Source of the DNA: Phoronis australis
Taxonomy: Eukaryota > Phoronida > Phoronidae
Assembly: GCA_002633005.1 (NCBI GenBank)
Contig: NMRA01000152.1
Coordinates: 64,001-112,553 of the forward strand
Direction of reading: 5' to 3'
Length of the DNA stretch: 48,553 nucleotides
The notes under the pieces were generated by a model. That model searched no databases. It saw only the letters and a program-made list of their open reading frames with translations, and was not told where the DNA came from. Below, piece after piece: positions 1 through 10,143 of this stretch; the stretch's first letter is position 1; each line of letters starts with the position of its first letter. A program made the position numbers and the translations under genes.

Positions 1-170
1 TAGCTTCAGTTCGGCACTAGCATGGTTCACCAACCCCTGCCAAATTGAAGTGTGCCAGCTCAGTTTGGTGCAGGCATCAATATGGGCTTCAACGGTGACC
101 TTGTTTCGTAGACGCCGAGACCGAAGTTTGCGTTATGTTTAGACTGAACTGAGATACTTTAGACAACAGT

Positions 171-447
171 ATGAGGAATCACAGTAAATTTTGGGTGTTG
201 CGAATGTGCTTCACCTTCTCACTCATTCTCATTTGTCTTTTGGTGGCCATAATATTCACTAGAACTTTGATTTTTGGCCAAAGGCTGGAAGTTATAGAAA
301 GCTGTGACCCAATCGAAGCACCCTTCATTCAAGATGAAGCAATGATCTCGCGATTTCAACAAGCTTTACGCATCCAGACAGTTGCTAGAGCTCCTCACGA
401 TTATAATGCTGAAGACATGGTTAAATTTGTTGAGTTCATTAAGCAAG
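171..447 (+). CDS. PM20D1: PM20D1 exon 1 (signal/anchor and N-terminus)
   Basis: Codes residues 1-92 plus one base. It starts at ATG 171, with a stop three bases-in-frame upstream at 150-152, and ends at the strong donor G|GTAAGT. It holds the hydrophobic segment and the lead into the M20 domain (ISRFQQALRIQTVAR). Confidence 0.9.
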
Positions 448-3400
448 GTAAGTTGTAGGCCTGTGGAGTATCCAGTCAATTTGCCACTTCCGACCGGACC
501 ACGTCAATTCCGAATCATTTCACAGATAAGGCCTTTTAAGATTAATTTCCAAAATACTCGAAGTAATAAAATAAATGTATCTCTTAGTCATCCAGTGTTG
601 TTCTGGTGTTATCGTTGCATCAATTTTGAAAGCTGTAGAGCATCTCGTCAAAATTGAAAGAATTTTATGACACACATTGTTTTGTCTGTCATTGTCAAAA
701 TGAAGAAGGACTTTCCTTGTTTTAATTTTACTAGTTTTACTATTTTATATTTTTATCCGTTGTTTTACAGCTATCTTTTGTTTAGTTTGTTCACTTCATT
801 TCTTTATACTCTGTAACAGCACTTATGGAGTCTAACAATAATTTTCAAATTAAGCTCTAATCACTTTTCTTTATATAATAAAACTGTTTTCTCTTTTTTG
901 CTTCAGCATTCCCTATTATTCACTCCAGCAAGTTGGTGCAATTTGAGCATGTGGCCAACTATAGTGTCATCTACACGATTCAAGGCAGTCAACCTCAGTT
1001 GAAGGCTGTTATGTTTTCGGCTCACATGGATGTTGTGCCCATTGCGAACCCTAGTAAGTGGGATGTACCGCCCTTTGAAGGTGTCGTCAAGGATGGATAC
1101 ATTTATGGACGTGGCACCATGGACAACAAACAGTCACTCATGGTACTGTGTTATATTGTGTGGAACAAAGCCCCTTTCTCTAGTTTGGGACAGTAGGTAA
1201 ATTTGGGACTGTCGGTAAATTTGGGACAGTCGGTAAATTTGGGAAACCGAAATTAATCCGATCTTGAATTTTCTTGAATTTGAAGATTGGGGCATGAGCA
1301 GTTTTGTTATTCACCATGTTTTTCAAATAGCTGCTGAGGTGGTTTATTTAATTAGCATCTGAGAATACGCTTCAAGGCAATTCGTAAAAGTTGCCAAGAA
1401 TACCCGTGACTGTCATGCTTCTCCGTAGTGTGTAGCATGTTTGTTTGATCATAACTCTTGAATATTGCTGGTTTCTAAAACTTGGTACAAGCTCTGAATT
1501 CACAAAATAATTAATTTTCATTGTCCCTTCCTGCTGAGTTTTTACTGTAGTTTTCTTGCAGTCAAGCAATATAGAAATTTACCAAATATTGTGTATGAAC
1601 ATAGTCTTTCAAGTCCTATGTTCTTGCACAGTGAAATGCAGATAGCATTTATTCTGTGGGTGCATGATCAGTATGTTGATTTAGACATTGCAAGTGCACC
1701 ACCAGCTGGCGCCACCAGCTGATGAGATAAATTCCCACGTGGGGCTACCTTTATACATTGACAAAGACAGTCAGTGCAGCTGTGCTCTTCTGAACATTTT
1801 TTATGACAGAAATATTGCACATGGCATTGATTATGACATGTTTGTCATTACAACTTTGAAAAGGTTAATAAGTCTTCTGTGGTCGTTTGCATGAAACAGG
1901 CCCCAGTAGAAGCACCACTTTGTTCCCAAAATCTCCTGTGTACTTGTGGACTCTGTATACTCAGTAAATGCGACATCATCTATTGATTTACCCGCTAATT
2001 TATAAAACGTAATTTTCACTTTTATTTCATTAATGATATTACGTATCTGTAAAGGGAGCAATTTGTTCAATGAAAATAAACAAAGATCTAGTCCTTGGGG
2101 AGGTATTTTGCATGAAAAGTCATGACAACACTGAAAATTTAATGTAGACTCAAGTCTTGGTATGTATCCATGCTAAAAGGTGACTTAGTAATGAAGATAA
2201 AATAGGAACTGTTCCATGCATCTGGCCACCTGATGTTGAACTTTTAAAGTAATGGCGTACTACAATCTTCATATCATACAAATTTTTACCTGTTGTGGTA
2301 TTAGCACTAATGCTGAAAGGCACTTAAAAAAACAAACAAAAAAAACAGTGCAGGTGGTCTGATGTCATTTGCGGTACATCAGACGTGCACAGGCCTCATG
2401 GTTGGGCCCATTGCACAAAACACCTGAGCAAAAGCACGAGAGCCCAATTATGGCTCTTCCTGAAGAAAGTTTTCAAGTCTGCCAGTCTCCTTTAGGAAAA
2501 CGGACAGACGTTTCCTTTCGTTGCCATGCACTATATGTTATAGGCATGTAACAGTGCCATCCAGTAGGTTGCTCCTTAGCCTATAAAAAGCTGGGCAAGA
2601 ATCTACCAGGTGTTTAGGAGATTCTATGTCAGTACCACACTCGGGACACACTGGGCAGTTAGCTGGTTGTTAGGAATCTTAGCTATTCTGATGTTGCTGT
2701 GCATTTCAGGCATTGCTCGAATCGATGGAAGAACTGCTTAAGAATAACTACAAACCACAGAGGACTGTCATCCTGGCATTTGGTCATGATGAAGAGGTTC
2801 GTTTTTGTTTGGAGTCTGTCTTGTCATTGGTTTTGTGAGAAATCATCATTCTAAACTATTACCGGGTTAAATCTGTTTGTAGGAAGTCAGAAGTTTGGCT
2901 TGAAAAATCACGTACTTTGGATATTTACAAAAGGTTGTTGCTGTGAAATTTTCATTTGTGTGAGGTCTGCATAGTAAGACTTAGACGGAGTATATGTCTT
3001 TGCTTTTGTTTGTGTCAGTCTGTCAGTCAATTTATTGGTTTCTCTATCAGTTAATTTATTGGTCAGTCAGTCAGTTACAAACTTTATCGAGAAGTCATTC
3101 ATGTAATTTTAAATGAGGCTCGAAATGTGCAGACACAAGCAGATACAAGCCTACTGCTTGTGATAAATTCTTGGAAATGTTGTTGTCTCCAAATTGGTCA
3201 TTTTGTAAATTTGTGTATCATGCATTTAAAAGCAGGTCAGAAAATTGCTAGCGCTTCACCTGTTATATTATGATTGTTACTGTAACCAGGGCCGGGTTGG
3301 CCAAGTTTTCTGAAATAAACTAAACTGTAGTCGATTGTTTTTTGTGTGAATCCAGGTTCTGCATCTATTTAACACCTGTTTATTGTAAATGAAAAGCAAT

Positions 3401-6400
3401 GCAAAAAGTGCCATTTTAGTTTGTGTCTGTAAACTATACAGCATAACTCATGGACAAAAGTCAGGAAATAAGCAGCACAGTTTTTACAAGTTTGTGAGAT
3501 GAAGTGCGCACATTTTAAGTAAGTTGTGTCCGTTCTTCTTTTAGGTTGGTGGAGTAGAGGGAGCCACTGCTATCAACAAACTTCTTCTGTCTAGGAATGT
3601 ACAGGTGGAGTTCATACTGGACGAAGGTCTGGCAGTTACTAAAGAGATTCTGGTTGGCATTAAGAAGCCTGTAGCCATGTGAGTAAATAACACATAGTTT
3701 AACACAGATGTTCTCAATACAAGAAGTTTATTGTTGTTTGTTCTTCAGTTTTTCCTTTCCAATTTGGTACATAAAGAATTACAGGTGTCCTCGATGCCTT
3801 CAGTTGGGGCCAAATATCAGCAACATTCACCCATGAAAAATATTTAAAAATCACAGTTTCCCTCATCAGGCCCAAAAATTTCCTTCAAATGATTAAAGAC
3901 ATTCCTCTCAAGGTTATGATTATTTTTTTTGAGGCAACGATGTCCAGGAACATCAACCAGTCTCCTTGGCAAGATTATCACAGAGATGAATTTAATTCTT
4001 GTTCATTGATATTATACAGGGTTGGAGTTACAGAAAAGGGCTACCTCACCCTGAGGCTGCATACCAACTATACTGGTGGTCACTCCTCCATGCCAACCAT
4101 GACGTCGAGTATAACCATTCTGAATAACGCAGTGCTCAAGTAAGTTGGAACCATCATAGCATGTCTCAATCCCTGTTTTATAACCTTGACACACTGACGT
4201 TAGAAAGTTATACCGGAGTAGAGACTGCCCATAGACAGTTATTTGCAAGGCAGATATAATCGGACAAAATGACCTGCAGTTCTCCGTCTTGACGACTGTA
4301 TTGCAGCAGAAGTTCCCCGTTGTGAATACAAGTTTAATTCACCAGAAGAGTTGCTTAAACAACAAGTAATGATGGCTCATTACCCCTGACTGCGACAGGG
4401 AAAGCAGTATCGTTGCATTACATTTGGCATGTACTAATACCTGTGTATGTAGACATATCAAGGTTTTACATTGCGCTAAGGGTCAATATCATCACAGACA
4501 TGCACCCTTCTGTTTGCAATGCACCAATTTGGTCCCGTGTGAGTGTTTCACATTGCTTTTGTTTAATTTTTTTAACATACTGACTTTACTTGACAGTCTT
4601 GTTTACCCTCAGGCTTCATCCCAATTCACATCCAAGTATGTTTGGCTACGGTCCAGAGAAACAATTACTTGAGGACATCGCTCCAAAGGTAATTCAACAT
4701 TTCATTCTAGACATTTCTGAAACTAGAGTGCCCCATGGGCCTAGTTGTTATATATTCACGGGGCATGCTAGATTGTCCCATGGGCCTAGTTGTTATATAT
4801 CCACGGGGCTTGCTAGATTGACCCATGGCCTTAGCTGTTATATATCTACAGGTAATGCTAGGCTGCCACGTCACCCTAGTTGTTACCATATACATCCACG
4901 AGACATTCTAGACTGTCTAATGGCCCTTGTTATTTTTTTGGCAACGCTATCAACCTTGAATGTTACAATTTTGCCAATTATATTTGTGCGGAAGTTTTCA
5001 AGGAGTGGAGCCCTTGTAAAAAAAATCATTAAGTGAACTAATTAAAGACATTTCACATTATTACTTATATTTGCAGGCAGACGTACCCTTTCGAGTTGTT
5101 TTCTCCAACCTATGGCTGTTTGGTCCATTAGTGAGCTGGTATGTTAGAATTTGTAGTGCTAGAACATGACTGTATAAAATTACTTGATTTTAGCCAAATG
5201 TTGTCCAAATGAATGTAGTAATTTGTCATTCACTCCATCAATTACATCTACTCCGACACCATTGTAATTATTAACTGACCCAGAATTTAAGGCAAGACCT
5301 AGAATATTATTGGGAATAATAAAATGACAAGAACAACAAATTTCATTGTTTTAGCTCCTTGGTCAAGACTTATTATTTCAAAAAGTCTATCCCAACAAAA
5401 GTAATCCCAAAATTCTGGCTGTAAAAACGATAATGTCATTTTAAAAATGTTGTTCATTTCAGGGCAATGTCTCGGAAGCCCAGTGGTAATGCTATGGTTC
5501 GAACCACTACTGCGGTCACAGAGTTTCACGCAGGCATCAAGGTTATTGCTGTTTTTTCTGTGTGCACTCTGCAGTTAGTGATTGTGTTAGGTGTAAGAAA
5601 CATAACAACCTCATCTCCATCTGTTCTTTTGTGTGAATGTCTAAGCAGGTTTCGTCCTACACTTTCAAACATTTAGATTCCCTGTAACCACTTTCCAAAC
5701 TTGTGGTCAATTTCAGCCCAGAAATCATTACTCTTGCTCTGCAGAGCATTTTAAAATTTTGTGTATTACAAAAATGAGATGATCTGATAATACTTCTATC
5801 CGTGGTAAGGAGGTGAACCACCCTAAACCCAATGTCCATCTTCTTTTGCATAGAATTCACCAACTGCACTAAATAAATGGACATAGTATGTAGTGTTTAC
5901 AAATGTATAATGGATTTTAAAATATTAACCTTACAACAATATGTATTCACATACTTTTCAGACAAAATTTCTAATCTGTGCCATTTGTAAGATATATGCA
6001 GGAAAAAGTATTAGTGACCACTCATTTGCTATGCAGCCATCACTATTAAAATATACACATGAAGTAGTCCAATTTTTCCTGTTAATTCTGTTCAGCACAA
6101 TGAAACCAATTCGCTTTCTTGCGAGTCGAGCATGTGTGTTGTCATAGTGACTACACGTATGTGTCTCTCTCAAGAACTGATCATGAAATACGAAATTCAT
6201 TATGCCATTGCCAGGCTGGTGTGTCATATGCGGTGTGATGCTCATTGCTTAGTGAAGAAAGCTGGTTCTCACAATGCAGTACCCTTGTAAGCGACACTTA
6301 CCCATAAAAATATAATATTGTGCAGAGCTGCTTCATGCATATAAACACTTGCCACTGTGTTATTTTTGTTGTTTCATTTATCTTCACCTGTAGTAACAGC

Positions 6401-9400
6401 ACTGTAGTCGAATGATGTGTACATGCAGTAATTCTTGGGACGATCATTTTACAGGTTAATGTTCTCCCACCCACGGCTTGGGCCACTGTCAATCAGCGGG
6501 TCCACCCAGCACAGACAATAGAGGAGGTGAGCCTGCAGTCTGCTTTCTAGTAATTTTGTAAGATACATTGAAAAGTAAAAAAAGTATTTTCTAACTACTT
6601 GAACACTCACAAGGTGCTACACGCAGCCAACTTTTAACTGTGATGTCATTAACCCCAGGCATGCATTTTGTCAAAAACTCATTAACTTCTGGCTTGGGCC
6701 ACTCCCTGAGTGCTCTGAATTTCCTATTTTTTGGTTCCAAGTTTCTCTTATTTGATTTCCTGTTTCCTCATTTTTCAGCTCTTTGTATCATTTTATGACT
6801 TTATTCACACATAAACGTTTATTTGAGTTAAATTTTACACCACAAAAATATTTACATCACACAAGCCTATTTGTGGAATGATACATCATGTGGAAATTTT
6901 TCTTCATATTTTGTCATTGGTCATTCCAAGCCCTGCTCTGTCACTTGTAAAATTGTTGTACCTTGCTTAGATTGGAAAGGATTGTTGGGTATGAGACGAA
7001 CTGAGAGGTTGTCATTGCTTCAGACTAGGCCCAATAAGTTGCCTGTTATGCCGAGTTAAGTGCCATCCACATACGATCGTATCCTGGCTAGAGCCAGTTA
7101 CTCCTGGAAGGAGTTGTCGCTAAGTTTGGGTCTGGACTCTGTTTAAACTGGTGCAATTTGCCTTGGAGTCAGTTGTTACAAATAACTCCACCTTATCGAG
7201 TTTGGGTAACTTGTTCTAGGGTAACATGCGCCACCTCTAATGGCTGCGTGGCCGCAAACCTGGGGCAAGGCAGAAGTAATTATTGGCTGTGGTTACGTAC
7301 TGACAGGGTTTCTTTTGTGTGCCATTTTTGCATTAATTCTTCTATGTCATGCACAGAGCGACAACTTCTACCTAACCCTAGTTATTGGATATGTGTGTGT
7401 GTGGACGCTTCACTTAAAAGTGGGGCAAGTTGCACTGTCTTGTGAAAGTTGTTCTAGGGTGGGCTGTGTGTGTACGGAACTTAAGTTAGGAGATCTATAG
7501 AAGATTTGGCTGCATTTAGACAAATTACAACTAATAGTGAAACTGGGTATCTTAGTTGACGTCAGATTAGTTTCCGTTTCGGAAAGTTTCACAGTCTGTG
7601 TTTAGACGTTGTACAGACTTTGTTCCACACAATCTAGTATCAGTTCTGCTCTGATTATGCATTCATTTTATTGCGTGTTTAATTTGCAGGTTATTGAATA
7701 TGATAGGCAACTTATCAACGATGACCGGGTGAAAATAGAAGTGCGAGAGGTCACAAAGCCCGCCCCCATCTCGCCTTCAAGTAGTGATAGCTTTGGTTAT
7801 CAAACCGTTAGTAGAAGCATTCGGCAGGTGTTTCAAGATGCTGTCGTAGCTCCAGGTAAGTCTGGCTTATGTATTTTCAGTGAAATTTTAAGAAAACACG
7901 ACTTTTTCTGTTTCCTTTTTTTAAAAGGCCACACAAGTTGTATGGCGTTTCAAGACGGATAATATTCCCACAGGTATGACAGCATGGGTTTGTATTTGGA
8001 CTGAAAATAAGAGTGGACTTTCATGTGGGTGGATCTAATATGTATGCGTTGACTTCCACAAACATTCACCATACTTCTACTACAGTTGTGACAATTGTCC
8101 TCCCTGATTTCCTAGAATGTAAATCATTGTCGTGTTTTTCCCTATGTGTTGGTGGACGCACGTTTTTACCGAGCAGTGCTAATAGCGTTCGGTGCGATGA
8201 TAGACTGAAGACTGGTTCGAGTTGATTACTTTATTCCATACGTGCACAAGTGTACTCAAACAAAATGTCCGACGTAATGTCTGTTTTATGATCCTGCAAG
8301 TTCTGCGTAGCTTTGACTTGCGAAGAACTTCTGAGACATTTCCAGCAACTGTTACACTCGTTGATTCAATAACCTGCTGTCTCTGTAGCTGGCTCTCTAA
8401 TGACTGCCAGATACAATGCCTCTTACAATGTGCTGGAACTTTTCACCAATTCTAGCACGTTCTAGAACTTTCCAGAATCTACCCAATCATTCGACAAAGT
8501 AATGTATACTAGGCTCTAGAATATTCCAAACTACATTAATCACTAGCACTGAAAAACAAAATAATCTAGTGCCAGTCTACTCCTGCTGTGGGTGATGTTT
8601 AAATTTAACACTTTCAGTGTTATTTGGGCATCCATTTATTGTCAACTGAATTTCTTGTTTTAAACCTTTAAAAAAATGCTTCGCACGGCATACTTAACGA
8701 TTAACGCGCAGTGTTGGGACTAAGTCTATAAGGAAGCTTTGCGCTAACTCACCTGGTAACAGGGTGTGGATGTCAAAGGAGGTTAGTTTGATTCGACTTG
8801 AACTGACAGGTAGGAGAGAAGAGCGTTTTCAAGTTGGTGGGATTACATGCAAGAATAATCGAGACGTTGGCAGTCACCTTAATCGTCTTGTACCAATCTT
8901 TGGACTGGAGAATGAGAATCTCACCTGAATTTTAATGGGCACGTCATGATAATGTTTTATTCAAAATGGCGGAAATGGAAAGTGTGTAACCATTGAAGGA
9001 AGTTTTGTACGAGGTAAATAAAAGTAGAGTCAGTTCAAATGATGAGAGACTATCAAAAATAGACATAAAATATGAAATTTCTCATCAATATGAAAACTAT
9101 TAAGAAAGAGGTATTGCAGCTTTCTTAGCACGATTTGTTCAGTAGTTTCCACCAAACAACACTAGCGCTTTCCATAACATACAGGTAGGATTAACCTGTG
9201 GAAAATGATATAAAATTCAATTTCTCCTATTATTTTTGTTCTAGAATTTACGAATTTTTACCATGATGATAACCGAATTTCATAAAAAGTTCTAAATATT
9301 GCTTCGTTTAGTTGTATGGCACTTTTCAAAGGTGAAAATGATTCAAAGTGTATTCAACTCTGACCACTTTTCCAAGTTACCAGTGAATTTAGTAATTTAA

Positions 9401-9865
9401 TATTGTCAGAAATCCGACATTATTTTCACGGTTCATCTTATTAAAGTCACATTAGCGACTGCTATTGACGGCAGTGAAGCTAATGTATAACTTACTCAGA
9501 GTTATTAGGTTGCAGTTAGTGTTCAACGTAGTCATGTAAGTGATCTGGGATTAGTATTAATTGTGATATACATTATATTTAACGTTGTGTTGGTGGTATT
9601 CATTAATTCTAGATTGTCGATGTGTTTTATTCCAGGCACTATGATAGCCAACACTGATTCACGTAGATATTGGGACTTGACGAAAAATATATACAGATTC
9701 TGTCCGACAATTATGTTTCCAAGTGACCTTGCTCGATTCCACGGGGTGAATGAGAGGATTTCGATTGAGAATTACAAGCAAGTGGTTCATTTTTATTACC
9801 ACATGTTGAAAAATGCTGACAGAGCAAGTCTTCCACCCGTTCACAGTCATGGCAGTGAACTTTGA
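171..9865 (+). CDS. PM20D1: PM20D1-like M20 peptidase-family enzyme, complete 11-exon gene
   Basis: Exons: 171-447, 907-1142, 2710-2796, 3545-3678, 4020-4139, 4613-4688, 5077-5138, 5463-5541, 6455-6526, 7690-7855, 9636-9865. All introns are GT-AG, every phase agrees, and the total is 1,539 nt or 512 residues, close to vertebrate PM20D1 (about 500). An in-frame TGA at 150-152 precedes the ATG. Residues about 12-32 form one hydrophobic signal or anchor segment, so the enzyme is probably secreted or lumenal. The M20 dizinc residues are visible: H132 and D134 in SAHMDVVP, bridging D165 in GRGTMDNK, E199-E200 in GHDEE, D226 in ILDEG, and H472 in RFHGVNERIS. From family knowledge, PM20D1 condenses and hydrolyses N-fatty-acyl amino acids. 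The last exon is duplicated downstream at 13,928-14,389. The gene converges on the WDR17 gene. A carboxypeptidase-like M20 relative is the main alternative, but the HGVNE region favours PM20D1. Confidence 0.9.
448..906 (+). other. PM20D1 intron 1
   Basis: GT-AG intron. It is T-rich toward the acceptor, and I see no other feature in it. Confidence 0.8.
907..1142 (+). CDS. PM20D1: PM20D1 exon 2 (HxD and bridging Asp)
   Basis: Acceptor TTCAG at 902-906, donor ATG|GTACTG. Codes residues 93-171, including SAHMDVVP (zinc ligand H132, D134) and GRGTMDNK (bridging D165). This is the catalytic core of M20 enzymes. Confidence 0.93.
1184..1244. repeat. 18-bp tandem repeat in PM20D1 intron 2
   Basis: A unit of the type TTTGGGACAGTCGGTAAA is repeated about 3.3 times with an 18-bp period. 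It starts some 40 bp after the exon 2 donor. Confidence 0.85.
2340..2690 (-). mobile_element. 3' end of a LINE, 5'-truncated, zinc-knuckle remnant plus 3' hairpin
   Basis: On the minus strand, about 2,677-2,551 translates to a CCHC zinc knuckle (CPECGTDIESPKHLVDSC, spacing C-x2-C-x8-H-x4-C) followed by YRLRSNLLDG and then a stop. This is the usual C-terminus of a LINE reverse-transcriptase protein. A second degraded stretch reads GRLENFLQEE. The 3' UTR ends in a 9-bp hairpin (2,357-2,365 with 2,376-2,384) and a T-rich tail. The fragment stops just short of the exon 3 acceptor. The LINE clade is not assigned. The same terminal hairpin recurs at 40,164-40,191. Confidence 0.65.
2710..2796 (+). 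CDS. PM20D1: PM20D1 exon 3 (catalytic Glu pair)
   Basis: Acceptor TTTCAG ending 2709, donor GAG|GTTCGT. It is 29 codons in phase 0 and ends in FGHDEE, whose adjacent glutamates (199-200) are the general base and a zinc ligand in M20 enzymes. A decayed LINE end lies just upstream of its acceptor. Confidence 0.9.
2797..3544 (+). other. PM20D1 intron 3
   Basis: Short CAGTCAGT-type simple repeats occur near 3,020-3,075. Nothing else is recognised. Confidence 0.7.
3545..3678 (+). CDS. PM20D1: PM20D1 exon 4
   Basis: Acceptor CTTTTAG, donor GCCAT|GTGAGT (phase 2). It codes the helix GGVEGATAINKLL and the strand FILDEG, where D226 is the expected third zinc ligand. Confidence 0.9.
4020..4139 (+). 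CDS. PM20D1: PM20D1 exon 5 (start of lid/dimerisation domain)
   Basis: Acceptor ATACAG, donor AA|GTAAGT. Codes VGVTEKGYLTLRL and GGHSSMP. The GHSS/P motif is typical where M20 enzymes enter the lid domain. Confidence 0.9.
4613..4688 (+). CDS. PM20D1: PM20D1 exon 6
   Basis: Acceptor CCTCAG, donor AAG|GTAATT. It is short (25 codons) and reads LHPNSHPSMFG followed by a charged helix. A 45-bp minisatellite begins about 40 bp after its donor. Confidence 0.82.
4728..4915. repeat. 45-bp minisatellite in PM20D1 intron 6
   Basis: Four copies of a 45-bp unit containing CCCATGGGCCTAGTTGTTAT; matching points fall at 4,732, 4,777 and 4,822, and the fourth copy is degenerate. Because 45 is a multiple of 3, both strands stay open and give a false protein repeat (for example GPSCYI). 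I treat it as intronic. Confidence 0.85.
5077..5138 (+). CDS. PM20D1: PM20D1 exon 7
   Basis: Acceptor TTGCAG, donor TG|GTATGT (phase 2). Codes ADVPFRVVFSNLWLFGPLVS, matching the family's pattern of a strand followed by NLWLF. Confidence 0.88.
5463..5541 (+). CDS. PM20D1: PM20D1 exon 8
   Basis: Acceptor TTTCAG, donor AAG|GTTATT. Codes AMSRKPSGNAMVRTTTAVT then EFHAGIK. The MVRTTTA stretch is a recognisable lid-domain segment. Confidence 0.88.
5542..6454 (+). other. PM20D1 intron 8
   Basis: AT-rich. I see no coding, tRNA or clear repeat signal. Confidence 0.65.
6455..6526 (+). CDS. PM20D1: PM20D1 exon 9
   Basis: Acceptor TTACAG, donor GAG|GTGAGC. It is 24 codons reading VNVLPPTAWATVNQRVHPAQ, the conserved N-V-x-P-P and R-x-H-P signature of the M20 lid domain. 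Confidence 0.9.
7075..7300. repeat. Dispersed repeat, copy 1 (PM20D1 intron 9)
   Basis: 7,170-7,230 (including CCACCTTATCGAGTTTGGGT) resembles 17,556-17,616 at roughly three quarters identity. Flanking stretches also match (TTGTCGCTA with about 7,110 versus 17,500; ACCTG-CAAGGCAG near 7,258 versus 17,636). The family is unknown; no terminal inverted repeats were seen. Confidence 0.55.
7690..7855 (+). CDS. PM20D1: PM20D1 exon 10
   Basis: Acceptor TTGCAG, donor CCAG|GTAAGT (phase 1). It covers the end of the lid and the return to the catalytic domain (SIRQVFQDAVVAPG). Its phase-1 donor fits both terminal exon copies, at 9,636 and 13,928. Confidence 0.88.
7856..9635 (+). other. PM20D1 intron 10
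   Basis: A 1.8-kb intron. The start of tandem-duplication unit A (about 9,265) falls in it. No other element is recognised. Confidence 0.65.
9636..9865 (+). CDS. PM20D1: PM20D1 terminal exon, intact copy A
   Basis: Acceptor ATTCCAG, stop TGA at 9,863-9,865. It codes MIANTDSRRYW, RFCPTIMFPSDL, the zinc-ligand motif RFHGVNERIS, and ends HSHGSEL. Copy B at 13,928-14,389 matches it closely but is interrupted. The last four residues (GSEL) loosely resemble an ER-retrieval tail, which is weak evidence. Confidence 0.92.
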
Positions 9866-9985
9866 ACTTCGACCTGTTTATGGAATCAGTAAAATGGTTG
9901 TGTAAAAGTTGATAGGTTTACATAATGTGCAAGCCTTTGTTTGTAATTCTGACCTGCTCACAAATCGGTAAAATGAGGGTGTCTG

Positions 9986-10143
9986 CAGTGGCGGATTTAG
10001 AGGGGGCCCAAGGGGGCCATGGCCCCCCCTAAAATTCTACCAGATTCCATTTGGCAGTTCGGAGGTGCGAATGTCTGATGGGCAAAATCCTGGCTAATAC
10101 TCTGCCTTGGCCCCCCTAACTCAAAATCCTGAAACCGCCCCTG
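9986..10143. mobile_element. 158-bp MITE with inverted ends (hAT-like), private to unit A
   Basis: The ends are inverted: CAGTGGCGGATTTAG at the left and CTGAAACCGCCCCTG at the right (reverse complement CAGGGGCGGTTTCAG). It has a G/C-run centre with the palindrome GGGGGCCATGGCCCCC. The matching place in unit B (near 14,775) lacks it. No clean 8-bp target duplication is visible, so the hAT assignment is tentative. Confidence 0.65.

Noticed and set aside
2357-2390. CTGATG as a hammerhead ribozyme core
   Set aside because: The core adenosine after CTGATG is missing, and the CTGATG itself pairs with the downstream CATCAG, so the hammerhead fold is impossible.
4590-5036. Plus-strand 148-codon repeat protein
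   Set aside because: It begins inside PM20D1 exon 6 in another frame and runs through the 45-bp repeat, whose period is a multiple of three.
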